Assembly (NCBI RefSeq): GCF_009497775.1
Contig: NZ_CP031012.1
Span: 2,914,001 to 2,978,000 of the forward strand
DNA: 64,000 nucleotides
Direction: 5' to 3'
From: Alcaligenes faecalis
GTDB taxonomy: Bacteria; Pseudomonadota; Gammaproteobacteria; Burkholderiales; Burkholderiaceae_B
The notes beneath the pieces were generated by a model. That model did no database searches. It was not told the DNA's origin and saw nothing but the letters and a program-made list of their open reading frames with translations. Every line of letters starts with the position of its first letter. Positions within the stretch are counted from its first letter, which is position 1. The position numbers and the translations under genes are program-made. Positions 29,127 to 37,821 of this stretch are shown piece by piece.

Positions 29127-29603
29127 ATGAAACTTAAAAAACTAGCTTTTAAGTGGGTCGTAGGAGCTGCATTGCTGGGCCCTACTCTTGCCCTTGCCTA
29201 TCCCACCGCACCTCTTACCGTCACCGTTAAGAACCTGGGATCAGTGCCTATTGAATTAAAGCGGATCAACTCCGGCGATAACATCGCCATAGACTATGGT
29301 GTACCTACGCCGCAAACCTTCATTGCACCTGCGAGCTCAGACACTTACACCATCGCGTTCAGCTATGAACTAGAGAGGTTAATAGTGTTTCTTCCTTACC
29401 AAGGGAAAGGTCCATACCCATCCTCGCCAGATAAAAAATGTGGTTTTCGAGCAGTCCATCAATACCCTCTTAACCCACTTGCACCTCACCCAGCTCCGAC
29501 TGTGAGTGTCTTGGGTTCAGAAGGTGGAGCAACGTGCACAGCAACGGTGACTTCCTACAATCCCATAACTCATGCATGGGCCATTGAAGTGACGATGCAA
29601 TAA
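29127..29603 (+). CDS. Small exported two-cysteine protein, paralogue 1
   Basis: A 158-residue protein I do not recognise. A Sec signal peptide ends near ALAYPTAP (cleavage after about residue 24). The mature part opens with a beta-like segment LTVTVKNLGSVPIELK, has KKCGFRA in the middle and closes with GGATCTATVTSYNPITHAWAIEVTMQ-type sequence, so there are two cysteines able to form one disulfide. Two further genes downstream share this plan. The start follows CGGAGAACGTCAAA. It lies upstream of a MacAB-TolC-like exporter, and could be an exported substrate. No family name can be given. Confidence 0.78.
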   Translation: MKLKKLAFKWVVGAALLGPTLALAYPTAPLTVTVKNLGSVPIELKRINSGDNIAIDYGVPTPQTFIAPASSDTYTIAFSYELERLIVFLPYQGKGPYPSSPDKKCGFRAVHQYPLNPLAPHPAPTVSVLGSEGGATCTATVTSYNPITHAWAIEVTMQ

Positions 29604-29683
29604 GGTAGCAACGTCATCATAAGTTAATTTTTGGCTATTTATAAAAATCCAATTTATATATATAACCGTAAGGAGTTATTCAA

Positions 29684-30142
29684 TTGAAAACATGGGAAAA
29701 CAAATTTATTTTTGCAGCCATTTTATCAATAACCCCTTTAGTAACTTTTGCGGAATCCACACCACCAATAACTATCACAATTAAAAACCAGGGAACCAAA
29801 CCTATTAACTTAGAGATTGACACTTATACCTACAACATTGCTAAGACAAAAGCATCCCCAACCCCAAAAAAACAATCCCACCATCTGAATCCGATGAATA
29901 TACTATCTCTTTAGGCTACTACGTTCCTATTTTTTCCGTATATCTACCTTATACAGAAGCTTTTCCCAGTTTAAAAAAATGTGGATTTCATGCCATTTAC
30001 GACTATCCCAACAATAACAATGGTTTGATACCTACTCCAGTAGTTAATATTTTACATAGCGAAGGGGGGCTATTTGTACAGTTAACATCACATCTTACGA
30101 CCCAATAACCCGTGCAGTATCTATTGAAGCAACAATGAAGTA
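29684..30142 (+). pseudogene. Small exported two-cysteine protein, paralogue 2, frameshifted
   Basis: The intact part starts at a TTG behind AAGGAG, encodes a signal peptide (ILSITPLVTFAES) and ITITIKNQGTKPINL, then runs off frame and stops at 29914. Dropping one A from the A7 tract at 29866-29872 restores SESDEYTISLGYYVPIF and KKCGFHAIYDYP. Adding one G to the G6 tract at 30064-30069 restores AICTVNITSYDPIT up to a TAA at 30142. Both breaks are in homopolymers. This could be a decayed copy, a phase-variable gene in an OFF state, or sequencing error; the rest of the reading frame is otherwise well kept. Confidence 0.75.
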
Positions 30143-30255
30143 AATTTTTTGAAAAATTAAATCCACCAACAACTAATCATAAAAAAATAATCAAAAAAAA
30201 CTAAAACGCAAAAAATATTAAAAATAAAAAAAAACTTAAAATGGAGATAGTTAAA

Positions 30256-30723
30256 ATGAAAATTTATAATTATTTTTTAGCCTTTTCTCTAAATACAGCA
30301 GTCATAATCCCGAGTGCAGTACAAGCCGCCCCCACTGCTACTGTCACCATTAAAAACCTGAGCACTGGCACGGTCTACAACACCGTGCAAAGTCTGGAAG
30401 AAATAGATACCTATGCGGCTGCCAATCCCAAGCCAGCAACATCAATTTCCTCCTCTGGCACCAATTCCTTTCAAGTAAATCCCAAGCCTGCAGGGCCCTT
30501 TTACCTTCTGGTTTTGAAGTATCAGGCCACCACACCACCGGCCACCGGAGGCAAGGAATGCTTTTTCACCTCAGGCTATATTTCCGAGCCTATCTTTGGG
30601 GGCATGACCGGACCCGAATGGGGCAAAGAGACTGAAGGCTCGGGTGGCGCAATTTGCACCGCGACAATTACCTCTACCGATCCAATTACTGGAAATTGGT
30701 CGGTTGAATTCACCATGCAGTAG
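30256..30723 (+). CDS. Small exported two-cysteine protein, paralogue 3
   Basis: A 155-residue exported protein of the same family. The signal peptide ends near VQAAPTA; ATVTIKNLSTGTVYNTV parallels the N-terminal strand of the other copies, GGKECFFTSGY holds the first cysteine and GGAICTATITSTDPITGNWSVEFTMQ-type sequence the second. The middle is the most divergent. The start at 30256 follows GGAGATAGTTAAA; an in-frame ATG at 30241 has no site. It is the last gene before the exporter operon, 134 bp upstream of its first gene. Confidence 0.77.
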   Translation: MKIYNYFLAFSLNTAVIIPSAVQAAPTATVTIKNLSTGTVYNTVQSLEEIDTYAAANPKPATSISSSGTNSFQVNPKPAGPFYLLVLKYQATTPPATGGKECFFTSGYISEPIFGGMTGPEWGKETEGSGGAICTATITSTDPITGNWSVEFTMQ

Positions 30724-30857
30724 TATTGAAAAATCAGCAGCGCTGATTATTTAAATACGGTGCCAAATAAAAATAACCATAAGGCACCTATTAATTTTTT
30801 AAAAAAACAGGATTAAAAAAACGTTCATAACATCGCAGTATCGAGACAAGTTTCTTC

Positions 30858-31526
30858 ATGATTCAGCTGCAACACATTACGCACCATTATTCAACCGGTG
30901 CCTCTACCCAAGCCGTCCTGCACGATGTCAGCCTGTCCATTCCGGCTGGCCAGAGCTGTGCCCTTGTCGGTGCCTCCGGTTCAGGAAAAAGCACCCTGCT
31001 TAATTTGATTGGTTTGCTGGACGAGCCCACTCAGGGCCGCGTATTTCTGAATGGCCTGGACCAAACGGGAGCCTCTTCGGATCAGCGAGCCATGATGCGC
31101 AATCAGAGCATTGGTTTCGTGTTCCAAAGCTTCAATCTCTTGCCCCGCCTGGATGCTCTGGACAATGTGGCCTTGCCCCTGTTGTACCGTGGGCTGCCCC
31201 GCCAAACTGCTCGCGAAGCCGCCCAGATCCAGCTCAAGCAAGTTGGTTTGGAGCAGCGCAGTCACCATCTGCCTGCCGACCTGTCGGGCGGACAACGTCA
31301 ACGGGTTGCCATTGCCCGTGCCCTGATCGGCAAGCCCGCCCTGTTACTGGCCGATGAACCTACCGGCAATCTGGACTCGCAAACAGCCGAGGACATCATG
31401 GCGCTGCTGCTGGCCCTGAATAAAGAGCATCACACCACGCTGATTGTGGTCACCCATGACAACACGATCGCCAGCCGTATGGCTCGTTGCCTGCATATGC
31501 GAGACGGTCGGGTGTATGAGGACTGA
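30858..31526 (+). CDS. ABC transporter ATPase (MacB/LolD type)
   Basis: A 222-residue ABC ATPase. Walker A GASGSGKST, the Q-loop region FVFQSFNLLPRLDALDNVALPLLYRG, signature LSGGQRQRVAIARAL and Walker B LLLADEPTGNLDSQT are all present, followed by the H-loop VTHD. These are typical of the MacB/LolD/FtsE subfamily, which powers mechanotransmission across the periplasm rather than classical transport. It is the first of four overlapping genes (ATPase, permease, outer-membrane factor, fusion protein). Confidence 0.93.
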   Translation: MIQLQHITHHYSTGASTQAVLHDVSLSIPAGQSCALVGASGSGKSTLLNLIGLLDEPTQGRVFLNGLDQTGASSDQRAMMRNQSIGFVFQSFNLLPRLDALDNVALPLLYRGLPRQTAREAAQIQLKQVGLEQRSHHLPADLSGGQRQRVAIARALIGKPALLLADEPTGNLDSQTAEDIMALLLALNKEHHTTLIVVTHDNTIASRMARCLHMRDGRVYED

Positions 31527-32772
31527 ACCCAGCCTGCTTCATGCAAAATCTGCCCCCCTGCCCGATCACTCGGCCTACGGGCTGTCCGCAGCACAAATGC
31601 TGCAGGAGTCCTGGAGCAATCTGCGCCTGTTGGGGCGACGTTCCATTCTGGCGCTACTGGGTATTGCGATTGGCTGTGCCGCCGTCGTTGCCCTATCGAC
31701 TATTGGGCACAATGCCCAGCAAGAAGCCATGCAAGTGTTCCGCAATATGGGCAGCGATCTGCTGATTGCCACCGTACAACCTTCCAGACATGCACCAAAC
31801 CCGCCTGACACACCACTGCAACTCAATAGCAGCACCTTGCCACAGGCCGTACCCAGTCTGCGTAGCGTCACCCCCCTGATCCTGAACAGTGCAGAAATCC
31901 AGTGGCACAAGAAGATAGACGGAACAGTGATTCTGGCCAGCGACACCACTTTGAATCAGGCTTTGAATCTCCAGGTGGCACAAGGCCGATTGCTGAGCGA
32001 CTTTGACCATCAAAGTACCTTCGCCGTATTGGGCGCCAAACGGGCGGCCGAGCTAAACCAGTTGGGTGCCACCGTAGAGGTGGGCAGCTCCATTCAGCTA
32101 GGTAATTATCTCTTTGAAGTCGTGGGGATTTTGCAGGAACAAGGCTGGAATCCGCTGATTCCCGTCTCTGTAGACCATGTCGTCCTGTTGCCTTTAGGCG
32201 GTGTAAAGCGCCTCAGCCCTAACCTGCACATCAGCAGTGTCATTGCGCGTAGCTACTCGGACGAACCACCGCCCCAGGCCGCTTCAGAACTACAGAGCTG
32301 GTTATCACAACAAATACCAGGCTTTGATATTCAGGTACAAAGCCCACAGCTGCTGGTTGCCAGCAAAGCCCAGCAGTCCCAGCTGTTCTCCTGGCTGCTG
32401 ATCAGCCTGAGCGTGATCTCCCTGCTGGCCGGTGGCATAGGCGTGATGAATGTGATGGTGATGAGCGTCAGTGAACGCAGACAAGAGATCGGTGTGCGTA
32501 TGGCCTTGGGAGCACGCGCTAAGGATATAGGCCGCCTGTTTTTGCTGGAGGCTGTCTTCTTGTCTATTGCAGGGGCTGTATTCGGTGCGTTGCTGGGTAT
32601 AGGTGCTGCCTACTTGTTTGTGCTCTTTTCCAATTGGGCCGCTTTTTCCCTGTCCTGGCTTGCCCTGCCACTAGGGATAGGCAGTGCACTGGCCACCGGG
32701 CTGTTTTTTGGACTGTATCCTGCCTTGTCGGCAGCACGGTTGGAGCCCGTCAGGGCCTTGCGCCATGATTAA
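31516..32772 (+). CDS. MacB-like ABC transporter permease (FtsX domain)
   Basis: A 418-residue permease with the MacB topology: one membrane helix near residues 42-62 (RSILALLGIAIGCAAVVALSTIG), a large periplasmic MacB_PCD domain, then three helices at the C-terminus. The FtsX block VISLLAGGIGVMNVMVMSVSERRQEIGVRMALGARAKDIGRLFLLEAVFLSIAGA is nearly ideal. The start at 31516 overlaps the ATPase stop by 11 bp; a longer frame is an artefact of that overlap. Separate ATPase and permease genes distinguish it from canonical fused MacB. Confidence 0.93.
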   Translation: MRTEPSLLHAKSAPLPDHSAYGLSAAQMLQESWSNLRLLGRRSILALLGIAIGCAAVVALSTIGHNAQQEAMQVFRNMGSDLLIATVQPSRHAPNPPDTPLQLNSSTLPQAVPSLRSVTPLILNSAEIQWHKKIDGTVILASDTTLNQALNLQVAQGRLLSDFDHQSTFAVLGAKRAAELNQLGATVEVGSSIQLGNYLFEVVGILQEQGWNPLIPVSVDHVVLLPLGGVKRLSPNLHISSVIARSYSDEPPPQAASELQSWLSQQIPGFDIQVQSPQLLVASKAQQSQLFSWLLISLSVISLLAGGIGVMNVMVMSVSERRQEIGVRMALGARAKDIGRLFLLEAVFLSIAGAVFGALLGIGAAYLFVLFSNWAAFSLSWLALPLGIGSALATGLFFGLYPALSAARLEPVRALRHD

Positions 32773-34252
32773 GCGTTACCTGCTTGCTCTCATCATGGGC
32801 CTCCTGTCAGGCCATTTTCCAGCCCAGGCGGCCCCCTCCTTGCAGCCCTCCCACGCGACCCGCCCAGGAGAACCATCGCCGACCGTGGATACCGTGTCGC
32901 TTCAGGCTCAAACCATAGAGCTGACGCTCAGTGATGCCATTTATCTTGGGCTACGCAATAACCGGGCGATTCGCAGCGCCTACCTGGATCGTGTTGCCCA
33001 AAAATTCAGTCTCTACGTCGCGGAAGACCGCTTCACTCCCAAGCTGATGCTGAACAGTACGTATCGCTCCAGCCGCAACCAGAGCGACCGCCTGCAAGAC
33101 GCCAGTCTGACACCCACCGCAAGCTTGCTGACCCCGTATGGCACGCGTGTCAGTCTGGGTTGGGCCTATCACCACAACCAGGCCAAGCATGCTGGCTGGG
33201 CGCAGAATGACGGTGCCAATATTGCCGTGATCCAACCCTTGTTGCGGGGGGCAGGCAAAGACATTGCCACCGCCCCTGTGCGCCAGGCTCAGTTGGCCGA
33301 GCAGATCAACCGTCTGAATCTGAAGTCCACGGTTTCAGGCACCATCACCCAGATCATTGCCTCCTACCGCGCTCTGTTGCAGGCGCAGGAGCAAGTGAAG
33401 ATCATGCAGGATTCACTGGATCGAGCGCATCGGCTCATTGAGGTCAACCGGGCACTGATCGCTGCAGGCCGCATGGCCGAGTTTGAAATCGTCCAGGCCG
33501 AGGCCGGTGTCGCCTCGCAAGAGCTGTCCTACGAAGAAACCCGCCATCAACTGGATATGACCCGCCTGGCCTTGCTGCAACTGCTGGCCCTGGATCTGCA
33601 CACCCCTATTGTCGCGGCCGATGCGCTGCACGCGGAACGCATAGACATTCAAACCGAACAGGCCCTGCAGGAAGCGCTTTCCTCCCAGCCCTCCTACCTG
33701 AGCCAACTGATTGCTCGCGAACAAATCGCCATCAACCGGGACGTAGCCAACAACGATCAACTCTGGGATGTGTCGCTGATTGCCGGTGCCAGCCAGGCTC
33801 GTGATCGCGGCTCTTTTGGACATTCGGCTCGTAGCTGGAACAACTACATCGGCTTGCAGGTGGAGATTCCAATTGGTGATCCCAGCCGTCGTCAGGCACA
33901 GGTCCAGGCCGAGGTCAGCGTCAACAAGCAAGACATTCAGTTGGCCGAAGCCCGCCAGCAACTGACGCGCGATGTGACCAATGCCACGCGCAATATTGCC
34001 ACCCGCTGGCGGCAATATGAAATTGCCCAGCGCAGCCTGGAACTGTCACGCCGCAAGCTGGATATTGAGCGCGAAAAACTGGCCGTGGGCCGCTCCAGCA
34101 ACTTCCAGGTCTTGAGCTTTGAGAATGATCTGCGCAATGCCGAAAACTCCCGCCTGAACGCTTTGATCAGCTATCTGAATGCGCAGGCCGAGCTGGATCA
34201 AACCCTGGGCACCACCCTGCAAAGCTGGGACATTTCCTTGAACGATGACTAA
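32765..34252 (+). CDS. TolC-family outer-membrane factor
   Basis: A 495-residue outer-membrane channel with signal peptide MIKRYLLALIMGLLSGHFPAQAA and two OEP domains. Typical segments are ELTLSDAIYLGLRNNRAIRSAYLDRVAQKF near the N-terminus and LRNAENSRLNALISYLNAQAELDQTLGTTLQSW at the C-terminus, with a long helical coiled coil between. It provides the exit duct for the MacAB-like pump. The start overlaps the permease stop by 8 bp and its own end overlaps the fusion-protein gene by 8 bp. Confidence 0.92.
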   Translation: MIKRYLLALIMGLLSGHFPAQAAPSLQPSHATRPGEPSPTVDTVSLQAQTIELTLSDAIYLGLRNNRAIRSAYLDRVAQKFSLYVAEDRFTPKLMLNSTYRSSRNQSDRLQDASLTPTASLLTPYGTRVSLGWAYHHNQAKHAGWAQNDGANIAVIQPLLRGAGKDIATAPVRQAQLAEQINRLNLKSTVSGTITQIIASYRALLQAQEQVKIMQDSLDRAHRLIEVNRALIAAGRMAEFEIVQAEAGVASQELSYEETRHQLDMTRLALLQLLALDLHTPIVAADALHAERIDIQTEQALQEALSSQPSYLSQLIAREQIAINRDVANNDQLWDVSLIAGASQARDRGSFGHSARSWNNYIGLQVEIPIGDPSRRQAQVQAEVSVNKQDIQLAEARQQLTRDVTNATRNIATRWRQYEIAQRSLELSRRKLDIEREKLAVGRSSNFQVLSFENDLRNAENSRLNALISYLNAQAELDQTLGTTLQSWDISLNDD

Positions 34253-35513
34253 ACGCATGCATCCCAAACCCGAACGACGTCATAGCAAAATCTATCTGGC
34301 TTTGCTGATCGTCCTGCTCTTGATAGGCGGGACCTGGCTGGGACTGCGCACGCAGCCGGCCCCTCCCCCTCTATCAAGCGGCACCTGGCTGCTTATTCAG
34401 CCACAGACTCTGGAAAACACCCTGGGCCTGGTGGGCACCATAGAGCCTGTTCAGCAAGCCACGCTGGCCGCCCCTTTCAATGGTCTGATCCGCGAAGTGC
34501 TGGCGCAGGAAGGCCAGAATGTGGCCGCGGGCCAAACCCTGCTGCGCCTTGATCCGGGCCAGATCGAAATCCAGCTGCGACAAGCGCAATCAGAACTTCT
34601 GAAGGCCCAACGAGAACTGGAGCAATTGCAAAACTGGGATAGCAGCCCCGACGTTGCCCGCTCCAAACGAGCACTGCATGCGGCGCAGTCCAGCCTGGCG
34701 AACGTACAGGCGAATTTGCGAGATACCCGTGCGCTGTTTGAACGTGGCATCGTCGCCCGCATGGAGGTAGATACGCTGACCCAACAACTGCAAACCCAGG
34801 AACAAAGTCTGATTTCAGCAAAAGAAGAACTACGCCTGATTCAGGCTCGCGGACAAGGCGAGGACCGCAAGATTGCCGAGATGAGCTTGAGCAATGCTCA
34901 GGCTCGCTATCAGGACTTGCTAAGACAAGTTGAACAGCAAGACCTGAAAGCCCCCTTTGCCGGATTTGTGATTCCAGCAAAGAGCGCGGATGGCAGCAAG
35001 CCCTTGAGCCTGCAAACCGGCTTGCAAATCAGCCAAGGCACACCTGTACTCACCGTGGTGGGGCTGGAGCAGATCCAGGTTCTGACACAAGTATCGGAGA
35101 TGGATGTACAGCAGCTGCAAATTGGCATGCCGGTACGCATCACAGGAGATGGCTTTCCAGGACAGACCTTGCAAGGCCAGATTGCCAGCATCGCCATACA
35201 AAGCAATACCACTGGCGGTCGCGGGGTCAGTTACGACGTGCGCGTCGCCGTTGACACACCCCTCTCCGAACTGAAAGACAAGCTGCGCCTGGGGATGAGC
35301 ACCCGTTTGACGGTAACGCTGTGGCGCATGAAAGACGGCCTGGTGATTCCCTCGGAGGCCTTGAACACAGAGACTGACGGGACACGCTCTGTGCGCTGGC
35401 GAGCAGACGCAAGCAGCCCGGCTGAACAGATCAAGGTCATCCCTGGAAAAGCGACTTTGGGCGGCATCCAGGTTCGGGGGCTGAAGCCTGGAGAGGTCTA
35501 TCTTCCAGGCTAA
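34245..35513 (+). CDS. Membrane fusion (HlyD/MacA-type) protein
   Basis: A 422-residue periplasmic adaptor with one N-terminal membrane anchor (about residues 16-35, IYLALLIVLLLIGGTWLGL). The lipoyl/barrel-sandwich part is LAAPFNGLIREVLAQEGQNVAAGQTLLRLDPGQ, the alpha-hairpin is a long Gln/Glu/Arg-rich coiled coil (residues about 105-215), and the beta-barrel contains VSEMDVQQLQIGMPVRITGDGFPGQTLQGQIASI. It bridges the permease to the TolC-like channel. Being last in the operon rather than first is unusual for MacA. Confidence 0.9.
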   Translation: MTKRMHPKPERRHSKIYLALLIVLLLIGGTWLGLRTQPAPPPLSSGTWLLIQPQTLENTLGLVGTIEPVQQATLAAPFNGLIREVLAQEGQNVAAGQTLLRLDPGQIEIQLRQAQSELLKAQRELEQLQNWDSSPDVARSKRALHAAQSSLANVQANLRDTRALFERGIVARMEVDTLTQQLQTQEQSLISAKEELRLIQARGQGEDRKIAEMSLSNAQARYQDLLRQVEQQDLKAPFAGFVIPAKSADGSKPLSLQTGLQISQGTPVLTVVGLEQIQVLTQVSEMDVQQLQIGMPVRITGDGFPGQTLQGQIASIAIQSNTTGGRGVSYDVRVAVDTPLSELKDKLRLGMSTRLTVTLWRMKDGLVIPSEALNTETDGTRSVRWRADASSPAEQIKVIPGKATLGGIQVRGLKPGEVYLPG

Positions 35514-35575
35514 AGCCGCCAGTTCCACTTTCAAGATGTATTCAGCCCATTCCGGGCGTTCTGAGCAGATATAAA

Positions 35576-35609
35576 AAAACCCGCATCGTCATCAGACCAT
35601 GCGGGTTTT
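35576..35609. terminator. Bidirectional terminator after the exporter operon
   Basis: AAAACCCGCAT pairs with ATGCGGGTTTT around a 12-nt loop, with A-rich and T-rich flanks. It serves the exporter operon and the convergent DUF2968 gene. Confidence 0.87.
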
Positions 35610-35629
35610 GGCTCTAAGCTTTCTGATCT

Positions 35630-36343
35630 TTAGCGACCGCGTTGGCGCTGCAACATACCAGCACGCTGCTGTTCCAGATCCTTGATCTGACGCTGCAATT
35701 CACGCAACTGCTCACGGGCTTCGCGTTCCTGCTCAGCCAGGGCCTGGGCTTCGCGGCGGGACTCTTCACGCTGGGCAATGGCCAAGGCTTCTTGCTGACG
35801 CTGCAAAGCCAGATCGTTCTGCAACACAGTCAGCTGATCGGCGCTTTCATTCAATTGCTTTTCGGCTTTGGCAACTTCAGCCTGCAACTTGATGCGTTCC
35901 AGATCGGCGGCGGCGTAGTCCACCGTGTCCTGACGGTACTGGGTGTACATACGCTCGGCCAGAGATTCGTCGGTGGTCTTGAAGACGCGCCAGAACTCAC
36001 GCTGCTGGAACAGGGCCACGTAGTAAGTCATGCTCTCGGCAGAGAACAGCAGGCTGGCACCAAAGCGACCGTTATAGGCAGTACGCAGTTCTTGTACGGC
36101 ACGGGCCTGAATCAGCTGCTGCAGCTGAGCCACGGTGGTGTTGTGATAAGCCGGGGCTGCTGCCGGTGCAGGAGCCGGAGCCGCAACCGGGGCTACTTCT
36201 TCAACATCCTGTTCCTGGGTTTGTGCCACCACGGGCCGCTCTGGCTCCTGTACCAAAGACACCGAGCTGCACGCTGACAATAAAAGAAGTCCTCCCAAGG
36301 ACAGCAACACCGCCGTCTTCTGACTAAGGTTCACCATACCCAT
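35630..36343 (-). CDS. DUF2968 lipoprotein with C-terminal coiled coil
   Basis: A 237-residue lipoprotein. The lipobox LLSAC puts the acylated Cys near residue 25. An Ala/Pro/Glu-rich linker (about residues 45-65) is followed by the conserved YHNTTVAQLQQLIQARAVQELRTAYNGRFGASLLF block of DUF2968, then a long Glu/Gln/Arg/Leu coiled coil to the end. The function is not known. It is the gene after the Tad locus on the same strand but is separated by about 50 bp from the sigma-54 activator, and it may be independent. Confidence 0.82.
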   Translation of the reverse strand: MGMVNLSQKTAVLLSLGGLLLLSACSSVSLVQEPERPVVAQTQEQDVEEVAPVAAPAPAPAAAPAYHNTTVAQLQQLIQARAVQELRTAYNGRFGASLLFSAESMTYYVALFQQREFWRVFKTTDESLAERMYTQYRQDTVDYAAADLERIKLQAEVAKAEKQLNESADQLTVLQNDLALQRQQEALAIAQREESRREAQALAEQEREAREQLRELQRQIKDLEQQRAGMLQRQRGR

Positions 36344-36397
36344 CCCTTGATAATCAATTTTTTGTGTTTAGCTTGATACACAGAATCAGCCCGTATT

Positions 36398-37801
36398 CTA
36401 AACGCGGCTTGTCGCATCTTGTGCCTTTATGTTGAATTTGCGCATCTTTTCCCACAAGACTTTACGAGAAATCCCTAATACGGCCGCGGTATCCTGACGT
36501 CGCCAGTTCTGCGTATCCAGAACCGTGATGATGCGGGCGCGCTCTTCCTGCTCTTGCGCACTCAGACTGATAACGGGCTCGGGCCGCTCCAGAATGGGCG
36601 CCCCTTCTGGCAAAGCCAGAGCCGGGGCCATAACGGGTGCGTTGAAACGTTCCAGCACTTGTCGCAACTGCACCGACTCCCAGGCCCCAAACTGCTTGCT
36701 CATGACAGCAACGCGCTCCACCAGATTAGCCAGCTCACGCACATTGCCGTTAAAGCGCATACTGCCCACCGCATCCAGAACCCATTGAGGGATATCCTCG
36801 ACATCGCACTCCAGAGCCTGTTCCAGCAAGGCGCAGAAAATGGCGATTTTTTCCTGGGAGCCTCGCTGCTCCAGATTCGGAATCAGCAGCTCAACCACGG
36901 CCAAACGGTAATACAAGTCCGCACGGAACTGGCCTTGTTGCACCAGCCCCAAGAGGTTTTTATTAGTAGCGGCCACCATACGAAAATCAACCGGAATCTG
37001 TTGCGTCGACCCCAGGCGCGTCACGGAACGCTGTTCCAGTACTCGCAGCAATTTGACCTGTTGATGCAGGGGCAAATCCCCGATTTCATCCAGGAACAAG
37101 GTGCCTTGATCCGCCTGCTCGAAATAACCTTTATGAGCACCGATCGCACCTGTAAAAGCCCCTTTCGCATGACCGAAGAAATGGGCTTCAAACAGGCCTT
37201 CAGGCACCGCCCCGCAGTTCACCGGAACAAAGGGCCCTTGCGCACGTGAAGAACGCTCGTGCAGCAATTGAGCAATACGTTCTTTACCCACGCCTGTTTC
37301 ACCATGAATCAGAACACTGGCCCCGCTATCGGCGTACATATCCGCTTCAGCAATCAAGGCCCGCATCACGGGCGATACGGCTACTAATGGTTGAGGACCA
37401 CCCTGCCCTTCGCGCTCGACCTGTGCGGTCAGCCCGGCCAGCTTGGCCACCAGAGTACGCAGCTCGGCCTGACTGAAGGACAGTGGCAAGGTATAGGAAT
37501 AGGCCGAGGGGTAAAAACGCGGGTCGTAGCCTCGGTCCTCCGAGGCTACCCAGATCACCGGAATGGCGTGCTCAACCAGCCACTGGTGCTGCTCAAAGCG
37601 CCCCTGGGCCATCACGCTGACGGACACCAGGGCAACCGCATGGCGCGTGGGATGGCGCTCGGCGTCCAGCACCAAGGAAGGCTCTACGCGCATGACCGCT
37701 ACCGAACTGGGCTCCATGGCGCGCTCGGCACGCGTCACCAGATCGGAGCTACCCTCCCAGACGTATAAAACAGGTTCATTACCCATAAAGCTGACGCTCA
37801 T
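36398..37801 (-). CDS. Sigma-54 activator with pseudo-receiver domain (Tad locus)
   Basis: A 467-residue bacterial enhancer-binding protein. The N-terminal 125 residues have the length and rhythm of a receiver domain but lack the acidic pocket and phospho-acceptor Asp (VALVSVSV where the Asp would be). The AAA+ domain has Walker A GETGVGKE (167-174), the sigma-54 contact loop GAFTGA (214-219) and Walker B LFLDEI (235-240). A Fis-type helix-turn-helix ends the protein ([26 protein letters not shown]). It follows tadG by 20 bp. It probably activates the two sigma-54 promoters seen at 52899 and 55486, a link I infer from position. Confidence 0.9.
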   Translation of the reverse strand: MSVSFMGNEPVLYVWEGSSDLVTRAERAMEPSSVAVMRVEPSLVLDAERHPTRHAVALVSVSVMAQGRFEQHQWLVEHAIPVIWVASEDRGYDPRFYPSAYSYTLPLSFSQAELRTLVAKLAGLTAQVEREGQGGPQPLVAVSPVMRALIAEADMYADSGASVLIHGETGVGKERIAQLLHERSSRAQGPFVPVNCGAVPEGLFEAHFFGHAKGAFTGAIGAHKGYFEQADQGTLFLDEIGDLPLHQQVKLLRVLEQRSVTRLGSTQQIPVDFRMVAATNKNLLGLVQQGQFRADLYYRLAVVELLIPNLEQRGSQEKIAIFCALLEQALECDVEDIPQWVLDAVGSMRFNGNVRELANLVERVAVMSKQFGAWESVQLRQVLERFNAPVMAPALALPEGAPILERPEPVISLSAQEQEERARIITVLDTQNWRRQDTAAVLGISRKVLWEKMRKFNIKAQDATSRV

Positions 37802-37821
37802 TGCTGTCTTCGCCTCCCGCC

